A program made the translations under genes and the position numbers. Source: Actinophytocola algeriensis (GTDB lineage Bacteria > Actinomycetota > Actinomycetes > Mycobacteriales > Pseudonocardiaceae). Taken from it: a stretch of DNA of 64,000 nt. Positions 8,315 to 16,593 of the stretch are shown here, piece after piece. The stretch is taken from NCBI RefSeq assembly GCF_014203735.1, contig NZ_JACHJQ010000002.1, positions 1,115,224 to 1,179,223 on the forward strand. The letters are read 5' to 3'. The notes under the pieces were generated by a model that saw only the letters and a program-made list of their open reading frames with translations, did not search any database and was not told the origin of the DNA. Every line of letters starts with the position of its first letter. Position 1 is the stretch's first letter.

Positions 8315-9703
8315 GTGGCTGCCATGACCGTGGTTGACCGAACACGGGCCCGGCTGGGCCTCGCCGTGGTGTGCGCGGCACATTTCCTCATCGGCGCGGA
8401 CGGTCTCTCCGTCGCGATCGCGCTGCCCCACCTGCAGCGGACGTTCGACGCGGAACTCATCGACGTGCAATGGACACTCACCGGCTACGGCGTCGTCTTC
8501 GGCAGCTTCATGCTCCTCGGCGGCCGGCTCGGTGACCTGTACGGCCGCCGACGACTGCTCACCGGCGGCATGCTCCTGTTCGCCGCCGGCTCACTGCTCG
8601 CCGGCCTCGCACCAGTCCTGGGCCTGCTCATCACTGGACGCGTACTGCAAGGTCTCGGCGCGGCCGCCGCCGTACCCGCCGCACTCGCACTCATCGGCAG
8701 CCTCTACCCACCCGGCCCCGCCCGCACCCGCGCACTGTCCCTGCTCGCCGCGATGGTCACCGTCGGCGTCATGAGCGGTCTCGTCATCGGCGGCATGGTC
8801 ATCGGCTGGCTCGGCTGGCGCTGGCTGTTCCTCCTGATGGCAGTGCCTTCACTCATCGCCGCTGCCGGTGCCCCGCACGTCCTGCCCGAAACCCCCGCGC
8901 TGCGCGACACCAAGCCCGACGTCCTCGGCGCCGTCCTGGTCAGCACCGGCCTGATCGCCCTGCTCTACGGGCTGACCAGCATCGAACACAACGGCCTCGT
9001 CGCCGCCCGCCCGCTGCTGTCACTGGCCATCGGCGCGGCCCTGCTCACCGGATTCGTCGCGTGGGAACGCCGCACCCCGGTCCCGCTGCTGAGGTTCGAC
9101 ATCCTGCGCGTCCGCAGCCTGCGCGCCGGCTCCTTCGGAATCGGCGCCAACGGTGTCGCGTTCACGTCCACCGTCTACGCAGGCACCCTGTACCTCCAGG
9201 ACGGGCTCGGCTACACCCCGATCCAGGCCGCGTTCGCCGTCCTCCCCATCGACGCCGTCGCGTTCGTCATCGCCCTCATCGCAGCACCCATCGTGCGCCG
9301 CTCCCCCCGCACCATCCTCAGCGCCTGCTTCCTGCTCACCGCCGCCGCCCTGCTCTGGCTCGCCCGCACCCCGGTACCCGCGAACTACCTGACCGACCTG
9401 ATGGCACCACTGGTCATCCTCGGTGTGTCACTCACCCTCGTCTTCATCATCACCACCCACCAAGCCGTCGCGGACGTCCACCCCGACGACAAAGGCATCG
9501 CCTCCGGCATCTACGAAACCGCCAACCACCTACTCGGCGGAGCAGTAGGCGTCGCGGTCTACGCCACGATCGTCGCCACCGTGGCAAACGAAACCGGCGA
9601 CCCAAACGGCTACCGAGCCGCCTTCCTGGCATCCGCGGGCCTGGTAATCGCGTTCGGCTGCGCAGCGGTCACTCTGTCGGCCCCAAGAGGAAGAACGCCA
9701 TAA
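8315..9703 (+). CDS. MFS drug exporter (DHA2, EmrB/QacA type)
   Basis: Protein of 462 residues with 13-14 hydrophobic helices. Motif A is in the first loop (GGRLGDLYGRRRLL), motif B in helix 4 (LITGRVLQGLGAAAAVPAAL) and motif C (antiporter motif) in helix 5 (MSGLVIGGMVIGWLGWRWLF). These place it in the 14-TMS drug:H+ antiporter group. It sits in the cytoplasmic membrane and should export a small toxic compound. The frame starts at GTG 8315 with GGGAG ten bases upstream; ATG 8324 is an alternative. No adjacent TetR/MarR gene suggests a specific inducer. The start of helix 1 carries LIGADGLSVAIALPHLQ, normal for the family. Confidence 0.92.
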   Translation: MAAMTVVDRTRARLGLAVVCAAHFLIGADGLSVAIALPHLQRTFDAELIDVQWTLTGYGVVFGSFMLLGGRLGDLYGRRRLLTGGMLLFAAGSLLAGLAPVLGLLITGRVLQGLGAAAAVPAALALIGSLYPPGPARTRALSLLAAMVTVGVMSGLVIGGMVIGWLGWRWLFLLMAVPSLIAAAGAPHVLPETPALRDTKPDVLGAVLVSTGLIALLYGLTSIEHNGLVAARPLLSLAIGAALLTGFVAWERRTPVPLLRFDILRVRSLRAGSFGIGANGVAFTSTVYAGTLYLQDGLGYTPIQAAFAVLPIDAVAFVIALIAAPIVRRSPRTILSACFLLTAAALLWLARTPVPANYLTDLMAPLVILGVSLTLVFIITTHQAVADVHPDDKGIASGIYETANHLLGGAVGVAVYATIVATVANETGDPNGYRAAFLASAGLVIAFGCAAVTLSAPRGRTP

Positions 9704-9783
9704 GGTCCACCGAAGGCACTGGAAAGAGTTCTGGACGATCGGGATCCGCAACGTCCGCGGGCTGACCGGGTTGTTGGCCCGCG

Positions 9784-9816
9784 CCGAACCCCACGACCGT
9801 TGTGGTGGGGGGTTCC
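9784..9816. terminator. Possible bidirectional terminator
   Basis: An imperfect hairpin (GAACCCCAC ... GTGGTGGGGGGTTC) lies in the 218-nt gap between the convergent MFS and NADAR genes. The stem has a bulge, so support is moderate. Confidence 0.35.
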
Positions 9817-9921
9817 AGTTCCATTTCCTGGTGCGGCTTGGTGACCCCGAGGGGCGTCGACACCGCCGTGCGGGAACTGGGTGAAGACCGGCATGCCGCT
9901 GTTCGGTCGGTGAATGTCCGT

Positions 9922-11022
9922 TCACATCTGGTCGTGTGAAGCAGATACGGCAATACCGGCTCGCGCCGCGGCGAGTTCGGACCGCACCGCCTCCAGCAGC
10001 CGTGCGAGCCAGTGGCGGCCGCCGGGCCTGCTCCAGAACCGCGACCAGAGGTACTCGTTCGACACGAGTTGTGCGTCCCCTGTGGACAGCAGCACGTCGG
10101 CGAGATGTGAGTGCGCACGGTACTTCTCCCGCATCAGCGCACCCATGACCGCGACCCGCGCGTCGGCCCAACCGTCGCGGCGTGGCGCCGCCTCGGCGAT
10201 CTCCCTGGCCTGGAACGGGTTCGCGGTCTCCGCGATCCGTGCCCGCGCCCGCTCGTCGGACGTGCTGAGCGCCCAGTACGCGTGGGTCACCGACGGGTAC
10301 GTGCCGCCATGGCACGTGATCGGCGCCGGGTAGCTGTTCTGCAGCACCTCGAGACCGGGATCGGCCGGCCAGCCCGACGGGTACACCGTGCCGCGGATCG
10401 TGATCGTCGACCGGCCCGAACCTTCCGGGCCGTCGGCGGGGAGGGACGCCTCGGCGGTTTCCCGCTCCTGGTCCTGGTCCGCGAAGTAGTCGAGAGCACG
10501 CTGCCGAGCCTCGTCGTCGGCACCGAACAGGTCGCGCAGCGGGCCGTCCTTGTAGTCCATGTCGCCGAGCGCGTAGTTGCGCAGGTGCTCGGGGATCGCC
10601 AGGTAGGCCTCCTCGAGCGCGGCCCGGTTCGCCTCGGTCGGGTCGTGCCGGTACACGTCGGCGGCAGCGAGGCACCGGTCGGTCGAATCGGGCCGTCCGG
10701 CCAGCTGGTCGATCTCGTCGGCCACCTCACCGATCAGCCCGTCCTCGTCGACCCACGTCATCGGATTGCCGAAGGTCCACGCCGCGACGTGGTGCGCCGA
10801 GGCACGCGCACCGTCCGGCAGCGTCGTGGCGACCCAGCCCTCGCGCACCTTGACGGCGAACTCGTCGAGCGTGACGTGTTCCCAGCAGTCGATCACACCG
10901 TCCGCGTAGATCTTCAGATCGGTCAGGAAGTAGGTGTCCCCGTTGCGGATGAACGCGTGCCGCCACGTGCCCTCGACCCGTTCCCCGTCCACTTCCCGGA
11001 ATGTCCTGTTGAGGCGTCCCAT
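9922..11022 (-). CDS. Two-domain protein with C-terminal NADAR (YbiA-like) domain
   Basis: Protein of 366 residues from ATG 11022. The N-terminal domain (about 1-90) has GTWRHAFIRNGDTYFLTDLK and DCWEHVTLDEFAVKVREGW, a pattern seen in actinobacterial uncharacterised proteins next to NADAR. A helical linker (about 95-210) follows. The C-terminal third is a NADAR domain: LQNSYPAPITCHGGTYPSVT, HAYWALST, ANPFQAREIAEAAPRRDGW, MGALMREKYRAH, SNEYLWSRFWS. NADAR proteins are N-glycosidases acting on riboflavin intermediates, and some act on ADP-ribosylated substrates (known for the family). An in-frame start 18 codons upstream is less likely because that stretch is arginine-rich and not protein-like. 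Confidence 0.85.
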   Translation of the reverse strand: MGRLNRTFREVDGERVEGTWRHAFIRNGDTYFLTDLKIYADGVIDCWEHVTLDEFAVKVREGWVATTLPDGARASAHHVAAWTFGNPMTWVDEDGLIGEVADEIDQLAGRPDSTDRCLAAADVYRHDPTEANRAALEEAYLAIPEHLRNYALGDMDYKDGPLRDLFGADDEARQRALDYFADQDQERETAEASLPADGPEGSGRSTITIRGTVYPSGWPADPGLEVLQNSYPAPITCHGGTYPSVTHAYWALSTSDERARARIAETANPFQAREIAEAAPRRDGWADARVAVMGALMREKYRAHSHLADVLLSTGDAQLVSNEYLWSRFWSRPGGRHWLARLLEAVRSELAAARAGIAVSASHDQM

Positions 11023-11099
11023 GGTGGAAACTCTACGGTTGCCGGCTCTGCGCGCACCGGTGTCCCTGGCACCCACACTGAGCGCGATGGTCGGCGCCG

Positions 11100-12617
11100 T
11101 CAGGCCGATGGTGGTGGATCCGGGCTGAAGAAGGAGCCCGCCACCGGACGGCCCGCGGCGCCGATCTTGTTCGCCTTCTTCGGTACCGGGGTGCCGCGGT
11201 AGTCCAGTGCAGCCGGACCGAGAGGCTGGTGCACCTCGACGAACCCACCGTGAGGCAACCGTTTGATGATCCCGGTCGGGAGGCCACGCCGGAGAGTCTC
11301 GTGATCGTGCCGTTGCAGGCCTCGGCAGAGTCGGTTAGTCGCCAGGTAGGCCAGTGGTGGCAGCACCAGCAGCGCGATGCGGGCGGTCCAGAGCAAGGTG
11401 TCGGCCGAGAGATCGAAGCGGAATGCCAGCACATCGATGGCGGCGGCGAGTTGCAGGCAGCCGTAACCGGCCAGCACCGCGACGCCGAGCGCGGTTCGCC
11501 ATGGCACGTCGCGTGGCCGCTGCAGCAGATTGTGCAGGGCGCGGTCGTGGCCGAACCGTTGCTCGAGCCTGGGATACAGCAGGAGGGCGAGGAAGCTCAA
11601 CGGCAGGAACACCATCGCGGGCCAGAACTGCGGCGGTATCAGGTAGCCGCCCAGCTGGATCTCCCACGCCGGGAACAGCCGCACCGCGCCGTCGACCCAG
11701 CCGAAGTACCACGGTGACGTCGACCCCGCGGACACCTGCGCCGGGTTGCCCGGCCCGTAGTTCCACGCCGGGTTGATCTGGAACAGCCCGCCCATGAGGG
11801 CGAGCACGCCGACCGTCGCCATGACCACGGTCGCCAGCCGGGCCGCGAAACCGGGCACCAGCCGGACGCCGACGATGTTGCGTTCGGTCCGCCGGTGTCC
11901 CCGGAACTGGGCCGGCCCGACGCGGCGCTGTAGGGCCGTACGCAGCACCAGCAGCCCGACCAGGCTCGCGAGCAACACCCAGTGCACCACGTGGATGCGC
12001 GGGATGACCTCGGTGCCGGGGAACTCGCCGCCGAACACGATCCAGTGCAGCCCGGTGCCCACCACCGGGGCCGACAGGATGTACCCGGAGATCATCCGCA
12101 GGCTGGTGTCGGAGAGCATGTCAGCGCCCAGCAGCACACCGGAGAAGGCGGTGAAGACCCCGGCGATCAGCAACAACACGGTGACCGTCCACACAGGACG
12201 GTGTGGCCGCCGGAACCCGCCGGTGAAGAACATCACGGCGAGGTGCACCAGCAGCGAGCCGACGAACAGCGACGCCGCCCAGGCGTGGATCTGCAGGATC
12301 AGCAGCCCGCCGCGCACCTCGAAGGCAATGTGCAGGACGCTGGCGTAGGCGCGCGTCATGTCGACGCCGCGCAGGTTGTCGAACGGGCCGTCGTAGGTGA
12401 CGCTGCCCATCGACGGGTCGAAGTACAGCGCCAGAAGCCCTCGCGTCAGGAGCATGACGACGAGGCTGGCCGTCGTGATCCCGGCGATCAGCTGCGACCA
12501 GTGCGTCGGCAAGACCTGGTTGAACCGTCGGCGCAGGTCACCGGCCCTGGCGGTCTGCTGGCTCAGCCGATCCAGCAGGCGTTGGGGAGACCTCGTCGGC
12601 GTCCGATACGTCCGCAT
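11100..12617 (-). CDS. qcrB: Orphan cytochrome b subunit (QcrB paralog), probably degenerate
   Basis: Protein of 505 residues with the actinobacterial QcrB fold: RGVDMTRAYASVLHIAFEVR, VRGGLLILQIHAW, FFTGGFRRPH, FSGVLLGADMLSD, RTERNIVGVRLVPGF and FWPAMVFLPLSFLALLLYPR. The helix-B heme ligands His111 and His125 are present, 14 apart. In helix D, His212 is present but its usual partner 14 residues on is Arg226. The Qo-site motif PEWY/PDWY reads SPWY, so the acidic residue is missing. No qcrA or qcrC lies nearby. The true bc1 operon is probably elsewhere and this is a diverged paralog. The frame stays open far upstream of ATG 12617, but that part is antisense to the MarR and LLM genes. Confidence 0.85.
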   Translation of the reverse strand: MRTYRTPTRSPQRLLDRLSQQTARAGDLRRRFNQVLPTHWSQLIAGITTASLVVMLLTRGLLALYFDPSMGSVTYDGPFDNLRGVDMTRAYASVLHIAFEVRGGLLILQIHAWAASLFVGSLLVHLAVMFFTGGFRRPHRPVWTVTVLLLIAGVFTAFSGVLLGADMLSDTSLRMISGYILSAPVVGTGLHWIVFGGEFPGTEVIPRIHVVHWVLLASLVGLLVLRTALQRRVGPAQFRGHRRTERNIVGVRLVPGFAARLATVVMATVGVLALMGGLFQINPAWNYGPGNPAQVSAGSTSPWYFGWVDGAVRLFPAWEIQLGGYLIPPQFWPAMVFLPLSFLALLLYPRLEQRFGHDRALHNLLQRPRDVPWRTALGVAVLAGYGCLQLAAAIDVLAFRFDLSADTLLWTARIALLVLPPLAYLATNRLCRGLQRHDHETLRRGLPTGIIKRLPHGGFVEVHQPLGPAALDYRGTPVPKKANKIGAAGRPVAGSFFSPDPPPSA

Positions 12618-12749
12618 GCCATGGAGACTCCGCGGAGCGCCGCGCTGTGACAGTTCGACGGTGGGACTCCGGTCACAGCCTCCAACCTGGGAGACGTTGG
12701 CACACGAAGCGGGCGTCCCCAGGCACGCCATCCGCGATCGTGCTGGAAT

Positions 12750-12765
12750 ACATGCGCGGTCATGT
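12750..12765. promoter_or_regulatory. Palindromic operator upstream of the marR gene
   Basis: ACATGCGCGGTCATGT, an inverted repeat ACATG-N6-CATGT, lies 26 nt before the MarR start. The same element, with one base changed in the spacer, precedes the downstream oxidoreductase operon. Probable MarR binding site giving autoregulation; it could also affect the divergent qcrB-like gene. Confidence 0.7.
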
Positions 12766-12791
12766 TGTGCGGGAACGAAGGGGGCGGGTGG

Positions 12792-13277
12792 ATGACCACC
12801 GAGTCGCGGACGCGGTTGGCGAACGAGGCGTGGGAGGCGATGTTCCGGGCCCAGGCCACGCTCGCGCGTGAGTTCGAACTCGCGGGCGAGTGGGGAGACT
12901 TCCCGCCGCGCGAGTACGGGGTGCTCTACGCCCTCGCCGGCGAGCCGGACGGCCTGCGGGTCACCGACCTGATCGACGACGCCCTGCTGACCCAGGCGGG
13001 CGTGTCCCGGCTCGTCGCACGGCTCGAGAAGCGCGGGCTCGTCGAGCGGCGCCTCGACCCCGACGACGGCCGGGCCACCCGCATCGCGCTCACCGCCGAC
13101 GGGCGTGAGACGCAGCGGCGCCTGGGCCGGGCGCATGCCCGGCACGTCACGCGGGTGATGACCAGGGCGCTGAACCCGGACCAGTTGCGGATGCTGCGTG
13201 CGCTCGCAGGCGCGCTCGTCGACGCGAGCCCGCCGGTCACCCCGCAGCCGCGGCAGCCGCGGCGGAACTCCGCCTGA
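12792..13277 (+). CDS. MarR-family transcriptional regulator
   Basis: Protein of 161 residues. The winged helix spans about 40-105: FPPREYGVLYALAGEPDGLR, LTQAGVSRLVARLEKRGLVE, then the wing RRLDPDDGRATRIALTADGR. Flanking helices form the usual dimer interface. The start is ATG 12792, with GGGGGCGGG just upstream. An earlier in-frame ATG at 12762 would overlap the operator and is unlikely. The operator copies before this gene and before the LLM-oxidoreductase gene imply that it represses itself and the two downstream redox genes until a small, probably phenolic or quinone-like, ligand is present (inference). Confidence 0.9.
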   Translation: MTTESRTRLANEAWEAMFRAQATLAREFELAGEWGDFPPREYGVLYALAGEPDGLRVTDLIDDALLTQAGVSRLVARLEKRGLVERRLDPDDGRATRIALTADGRETQRRLGRAHARHVTRVMTRALNPDQLRMLRALAGALVDASPPVTPQPRQPRRNSA

Positions 13278-13322
13278 CCGTCGTCCGCCCGTATGACCGG
13301 CGTCTCCACGGTCCGGGAAATT

Positions 13323-13338
13323 ACATGCGCAGTCATGT
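13323..13338. promoter_or_regulatory. Second copy of the MarR-type operator
   Basis: ACATGCGCAGTCATGT, 45 nt before the LLM-oxidoreductase start, differs at one spacer base from the copy at 12750-12765. The flanks TTACATG/CATGTTGTTG are also alike. Confidence 0.72.
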
Positions 13339-13382
13339 TGTTGACATGGGCACGAGACCCGGACGGGAAGGGCAGCGCACTC

Positions 13383-14459
13383 ATGACCACCAACGACATC
13401 GGCACGGACGTGGAGTTCGGGCTGGACAACTTCGGTGACATCCCCGAAGACGACGCGGGCAACCTGCTCACCCACGCCGACGCGATCCGCCAGGTCGTCG
13501 AGGAGGCGGTGCTGGCCGACCGGCTCGGCGTCGACGTCATCGCGCTCGGCGAGCACCACCGGCCCGAGTTCGCCATTTCCAGCCCCGAGACGGTCCTCGC
13601 GGGTATCGCCACCCGTACCGAACGGATCAAGCTGGCCTCCGGTGTCACCGTGCTGTCCTCCGACGACCCGGTGCGCGTCTTCCAGCGCTTCGCCACCGTC
13701 GACGCGCTCTCGGGCGGCCGCGCGCAGGTGATCCTCGGCCGGGGCTCGTTCACCGAGTCGTTCCCGCTCTTCGGCTACGACCTCGCCGACTACGACGTGC
13801 TGTTCGAGGAGAAGATCAACCTGTTCGCGGAGCTGCTGACCGAGAAGCCGGTCACCTGGTCGGGCTCGACCCGGGCCGCTCTGCATGACGCGGACGTCTT
13901 CCCCAAGACCGACTCCGGGCATCTCGACACGTGGGTCGGAGTCGGTGGCTCACCCCAGTCGGTGGTCCGGACCGCCCGGTACGGTCTGCCGCTCATGCTC
14001 GCCATCATCGGCGGGTCACCGAAGCGCTTCCGGCCCTACGCCGACCTCTACCGCCGCGCCGCCGCCGAGTTCGGCACCACCGCGCATCCGGTGGGGATGC
14101 ACTCCCCGGGGTTCGTCGCCGACACCGACGAGGAAGCCGCCGAGGTGGTGTGGCCGCGGTACAAGGTGATGCGCGACCGGATCGGCGCGCTGCGCGGCTG
14201 GCCCCCGATCCGCCGCGCCGAGTACGACGCCGAGATCGCCCGCGGTTCGATGTACATCGGTTCGCCGGAGACCGTCGCGGTCCGGATCGCCGACGCCATC
14301 CGCACCCTCGGCGCGGGCCGCTTCGACATGATCTACGGCAACGGCAGCGTTCCCGCCTCGGCCCGGCTCCGGGCGGTCGAGCTGTACGGCACGAAAGTCG
14401 TCCCCCGAGTCCGCGAACTGCTCACCGAGACGGAGACAAAGGCAGAGGCAGGCGAATGA
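13383..14459 (+). CDS. LLM-class flavin-dependent oxidoreductase (luciferase-like)
   Basis: Protein of 358 residues with a bacterial-luciferase-like TIM barrel. Motifs: [22 protein letters not shown] near residues 35-60, [40 protein letters not shown], and [20 protein letters not shown]. It should use FMN or F420 with a reductant; the substrate is unknown. The start ATG 13383 follows GGGAAGGGCAG. Its stop overlaps the next start as ATGA, so the two are coupled; the next product is an NADP-binding F420-reductase-like protein that could supply reductant. The MarR-type operator lies just upstream. Confidence 0.92.
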   Translation: MTTNDIGTDVEFGLDNFGDIPEDDAGNLLTHADAIRQVVEEAVLADRLGVDVIALGEHHRPEFAISSPETVLAGIATRTERIKLASGVTVLSSDDPVRVFQRFATVDALSGGRAQVILGRGSFTESFPLFGYDLADYDVLFEEKINLFAELLTEKPVTWSGSTRAALHDADVFPKTDSGHLDTWVGVGGSPQSVVRTARYGLPLMLAIIGGSPKRFRPYADLYRRAAAEFGTTAHPVGMHSPGFVADTDEEAAEVVWPRYKVMRDRIGALRGWPPIRRAEYDAEIARGSMYIGSPETVAVRIADAIRTLGAGRFDMIYGNGSVPASARLRAVELYGTKVVPRVRELLTETETKAEAGE

Positions 14460-15124
14460 CGCGCATCGGGATCCTCGGCGCGGGCAAGGTCGGCACCGTC
14501 CTGGCCCGGCTGGCGGTGGCGGCGGGCTACGACGTGGCGATCGCGGGATCGGGCGACCCGGCCGCGATCGCCCTCACCGTCGAGGTCCTCGCCCCAGGCG
14601 CGGTCGCCACCACCGCGGCCCAGGCAGCACGAGGCGCGGACCTCGTCGTCCTGGCCCTCCCGCTGGGCAAGTACCGCACGATCCCCGCCGAGGCGCTGAA
14701 CGGCAAGCTCGTCATCGACGCCATGAACTACTGGTGGGAGATCGACGGCATCCGGCCGGACCTGACCGACCCGACCACCTCCACCAGCGAGCTCGTACAG
14801 GCATACCTGCCGGCCGCGCGAGTGGTGAAAGCGTTCAACCACATGGGATACCACGACCTGGAGGACGAAGCCCGCCCCGCCGGTACCCACGGACGCAAGG
14901 CCATCGCCGTCGCCGGCGACGCCCCATCCGACCTCGACCAGGTCGCCCACGTGGTGGACGCGCTCGGCTTCGACCCGTTGGTCGCCGGTCCGCTCGCCGA
15001 CGGCGTCCGCCTGGAACCGGGCAGCGAGGCCTTCGGCGCGAACGTCGACCGCACCGAGCTCCAAGCCATGCTCGACCGCTTCCCCCACACCGACCGCGGC
15101 CGCGCGAGCACCGCCACACGCTGA
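14456..15124 (+). CDS. NADPH-dependent F420 reductase-like Rossmann protein
   Basis: Protein of 222 residues. The N-terminal Rossmann motif [20 protein letters not shown] is followed by AGSGDP, where the FNO family holds the NADP phosphate, and [20 protein letters not shown], then [12 protein letters not shown] and [12 protein letters not shown], all typical of the F420-dependent NADP reductase fold. It overlaps the LLM gene by 4 nt (ATGA). Likely role: moving hydride between NADPH and F420 or a similar cofactor for the flavin enzyme (inference). Some relatives act as plain NADP-binding oxidoreductases. Confidence 0.87.
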   Translation: MTRIGILGAGKVGTVLARLAVAAGYDVAIAGSGDPAAIALTVEVLAPGAVATTAAQAARGADLVVLALPLGKYRTIPAEALNGKLVIDAMNYWWEIDGIRPDLTDPTTSTSELVQAYLPAARVVKAFNHMGYHDLEDEARPAGTHGRKAIAVAGDAPSDLDQVAHVVDALGFDPLVAGPLADGVRLEPGSEAFGANVDRTELQAMLDRFPHTDRGRASTATR

Positions 15125-15254
15125 GCACGCCGCCGACCCCTGCCGTGATTCACGTCCAACGAGAGGCACCATACGCACGCGACATCTCGCCAGGGCGAGC
15201 TGGTGTGGCGGTGGTCGATGGAACACGTGCGTGGGTCCGGGGGTTGGGGATGGC

Positions 15255-16028
15255 ATGAGTCAACTCGTGGATCGCACGATCACTGCCCTGCGCGCTGAGC
15301 ATGACACGCTCGCAAGTCTCGTCCGTACCCTCACCGACGACCGGCTGGCCGCCACCGGCGGTGCTGCGGAGTGGACGGTCGCCCAGGTCCTGTCCCACCT
15401 GGGCAGCGGCGCGGAGATCGGCCGTGCGCCCATCGTCCGGGCCACCGGGGAGACCGTGGCGGCCGAGGACAACGAGACGATCTGGGCCCGTTGGGACGCG
15501 TCCGAGCCGCGCGCGCAGGCCGAGGGCTTCCTGGAGAGCAACCTCCGCTGGCTCGAACTGGTCGAGGCGCTCACGCCCGAGCAGCACTCGACGCTCTCTG
15601 TTGATCTCGGCTTTCTGCCTGCGCCGGTCCCGCTGCTGACCGCTCTGGGCATGCGGCTCAACGAGGTGGCCAACCACTCGTGGGACGTGCGCGTGGCCCT
15701 CGATCCGCACGCCGGGGTGGACGCCGGCTCGGCCGCCGTGCTCGTCGACCACCTGACCGGACCCCTGGGCTTCATGCTGAGCCGGCTCGCGAAGCCGGCC
15801 GAACTCGCCGCCCCGGTGTCCATCGCTGTCCCCGGCGCCGGTCTGGTGATCGACGACGCGGCCACCGTGGTGGACCACCTCGAGGCACCGTCCGCGACGT
15901 TCCACGGGCCGCAGGAAGCATTCGTCCGGCTGATCAGCGGCCGTCTCAAGGCACCGTACGACAACGGCGTCACCGTCGAAGGCAACGTCACGCTCGACGG
16001 CCTGCGCCGCGTGTTCCCCGGCTTTTGA
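15255..16028 (+). CDS. Mycothiol-dependent maleylpyruvate isomerase-family (DinB-like) protein
   Basis: Protein of 257 residues. The N-terminal four-helix domain has the metal-site pattern of this family: ALRAEHDTLASLVRTLTDDR, EWTVAQVLSHLGSGAEIGR, and LNEVANHSWDVRVALDPHAG. The C-terminal part (VTVEGNVTLDGLRRVFPGF) matches the MDMPI C-terminal domain. Members bind a divalent metal with three His and use mycothiol as cofactor. The start ATG 15255 follows GGTTGGGGA. It is 130 nt downstream of the redox pair and has its own ribosome site, so co-transcription is possible but not shown. Confidence 0.88.
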   Translation: MSQLVDRTITALRAEHDTLASLVRTLTDDRLAATGGAAEWTVAQVLSHLGSGAEIGRAPIVRATGETVAAEDNETIWARWDASEPRAQAEGFLESNLRWLELVEALTPEQHSTLSVDLGFLPAPVPLLTALGMRLNEVANHSWDVRVALDPHAGVDAGSAAVLVDHLTGPLGFMLSRLAKPAELAAPVSIAVPGAGLVIDDAATVVDHLEAPSATFHGPQEAFVRLISGRLKAPYDNGVTVEGNVTLDGLRRVFPGF

Positions 16029-16159
16029 CAGGATCGGGCCCGCGACAGGACCGACATCACCCGACCGAAGTAGTGGGTGAGGTCAGGAATCTGAGCCTCA
16101 TCCGTACGCGCCGCTTCGACAGAGCTCCGTGAGCTGTCCTTTGTGACTTGATGTGAGAA

Positions 16160-16492
16160 CCGGCAGGAAATCCTACGTCGGCCTGCTCCACTCGACGCCG
16201 TTGAATGCCGTCCAGCGCGCCCGCCGTCGCGGGTCGGCTCGGTGGCGACGCGGCCCGGCACGGCACCTCCTGGCACTCCGTGGCCGCCGAGGACGAGCGG
16301 GGGCGCGACATCGCCGCGGTCATCGGCCGACGACGGGCCTGCCGGTGGAGTCCGTGCCTGTGGACAGCTACGGCCCCTCGGCGTCGTCTTCGCGGCCGAC
16401 CAGCCGCCTCCAGCACCCACACCCGGTAAGCACCCGACTGGGCGCCGAAACACCCGAGCCTGCTGGCGGAACTGGAAAACATCCAGCCCTGA
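16160..16492 (+). pseudogene. Relic of an atypical SDR-family oxidoreductase (C-terminal part)
   Basis: Pieces in three frames read in the order expected for the end of a NAD-dependent epimerase-like SDR: HGTSWHSVAAEDERGRDIAA with VIG, then GLPVESVPVDSYGP, then LGVVFAADQP, ASSTHTR, KHPTG, and finally PKHPSLLAELENIQP with stop TGA 16490-16492. Several small indels separate the pieces. The N-terminal NAD-binding half is absent. Family placement comes from the remembered pattern of these C-termini (DEG..RDIAE.IG, DxPASSxxTR, HPsLLxDLE). Confidence 0.55.
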
Positions 16493-16593
16493 TCATTCTC
16501 CGATTGCCCTTTCGTGCAGCTCATCGTGCCCCTCGGGTTGGGCATTTCTGAGGTATATCTGAATGCTGGTGTCCACGTGGGCGAGGAGGACAT

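Noticed and set aside
7809-8481. Overlapping minus-strand frames upstream of the MFS gene
   Set aside because: No motifs, Arg/Pro-rich composition, and they run into the coding strand of the MFS gene.
11100-13922. 940-residue version of the QcrB protein
   Set aside because: The extra 435 N-terminal residues are antisense to the MarR and LLM genes and not protein-like; the start at 12617 is better.
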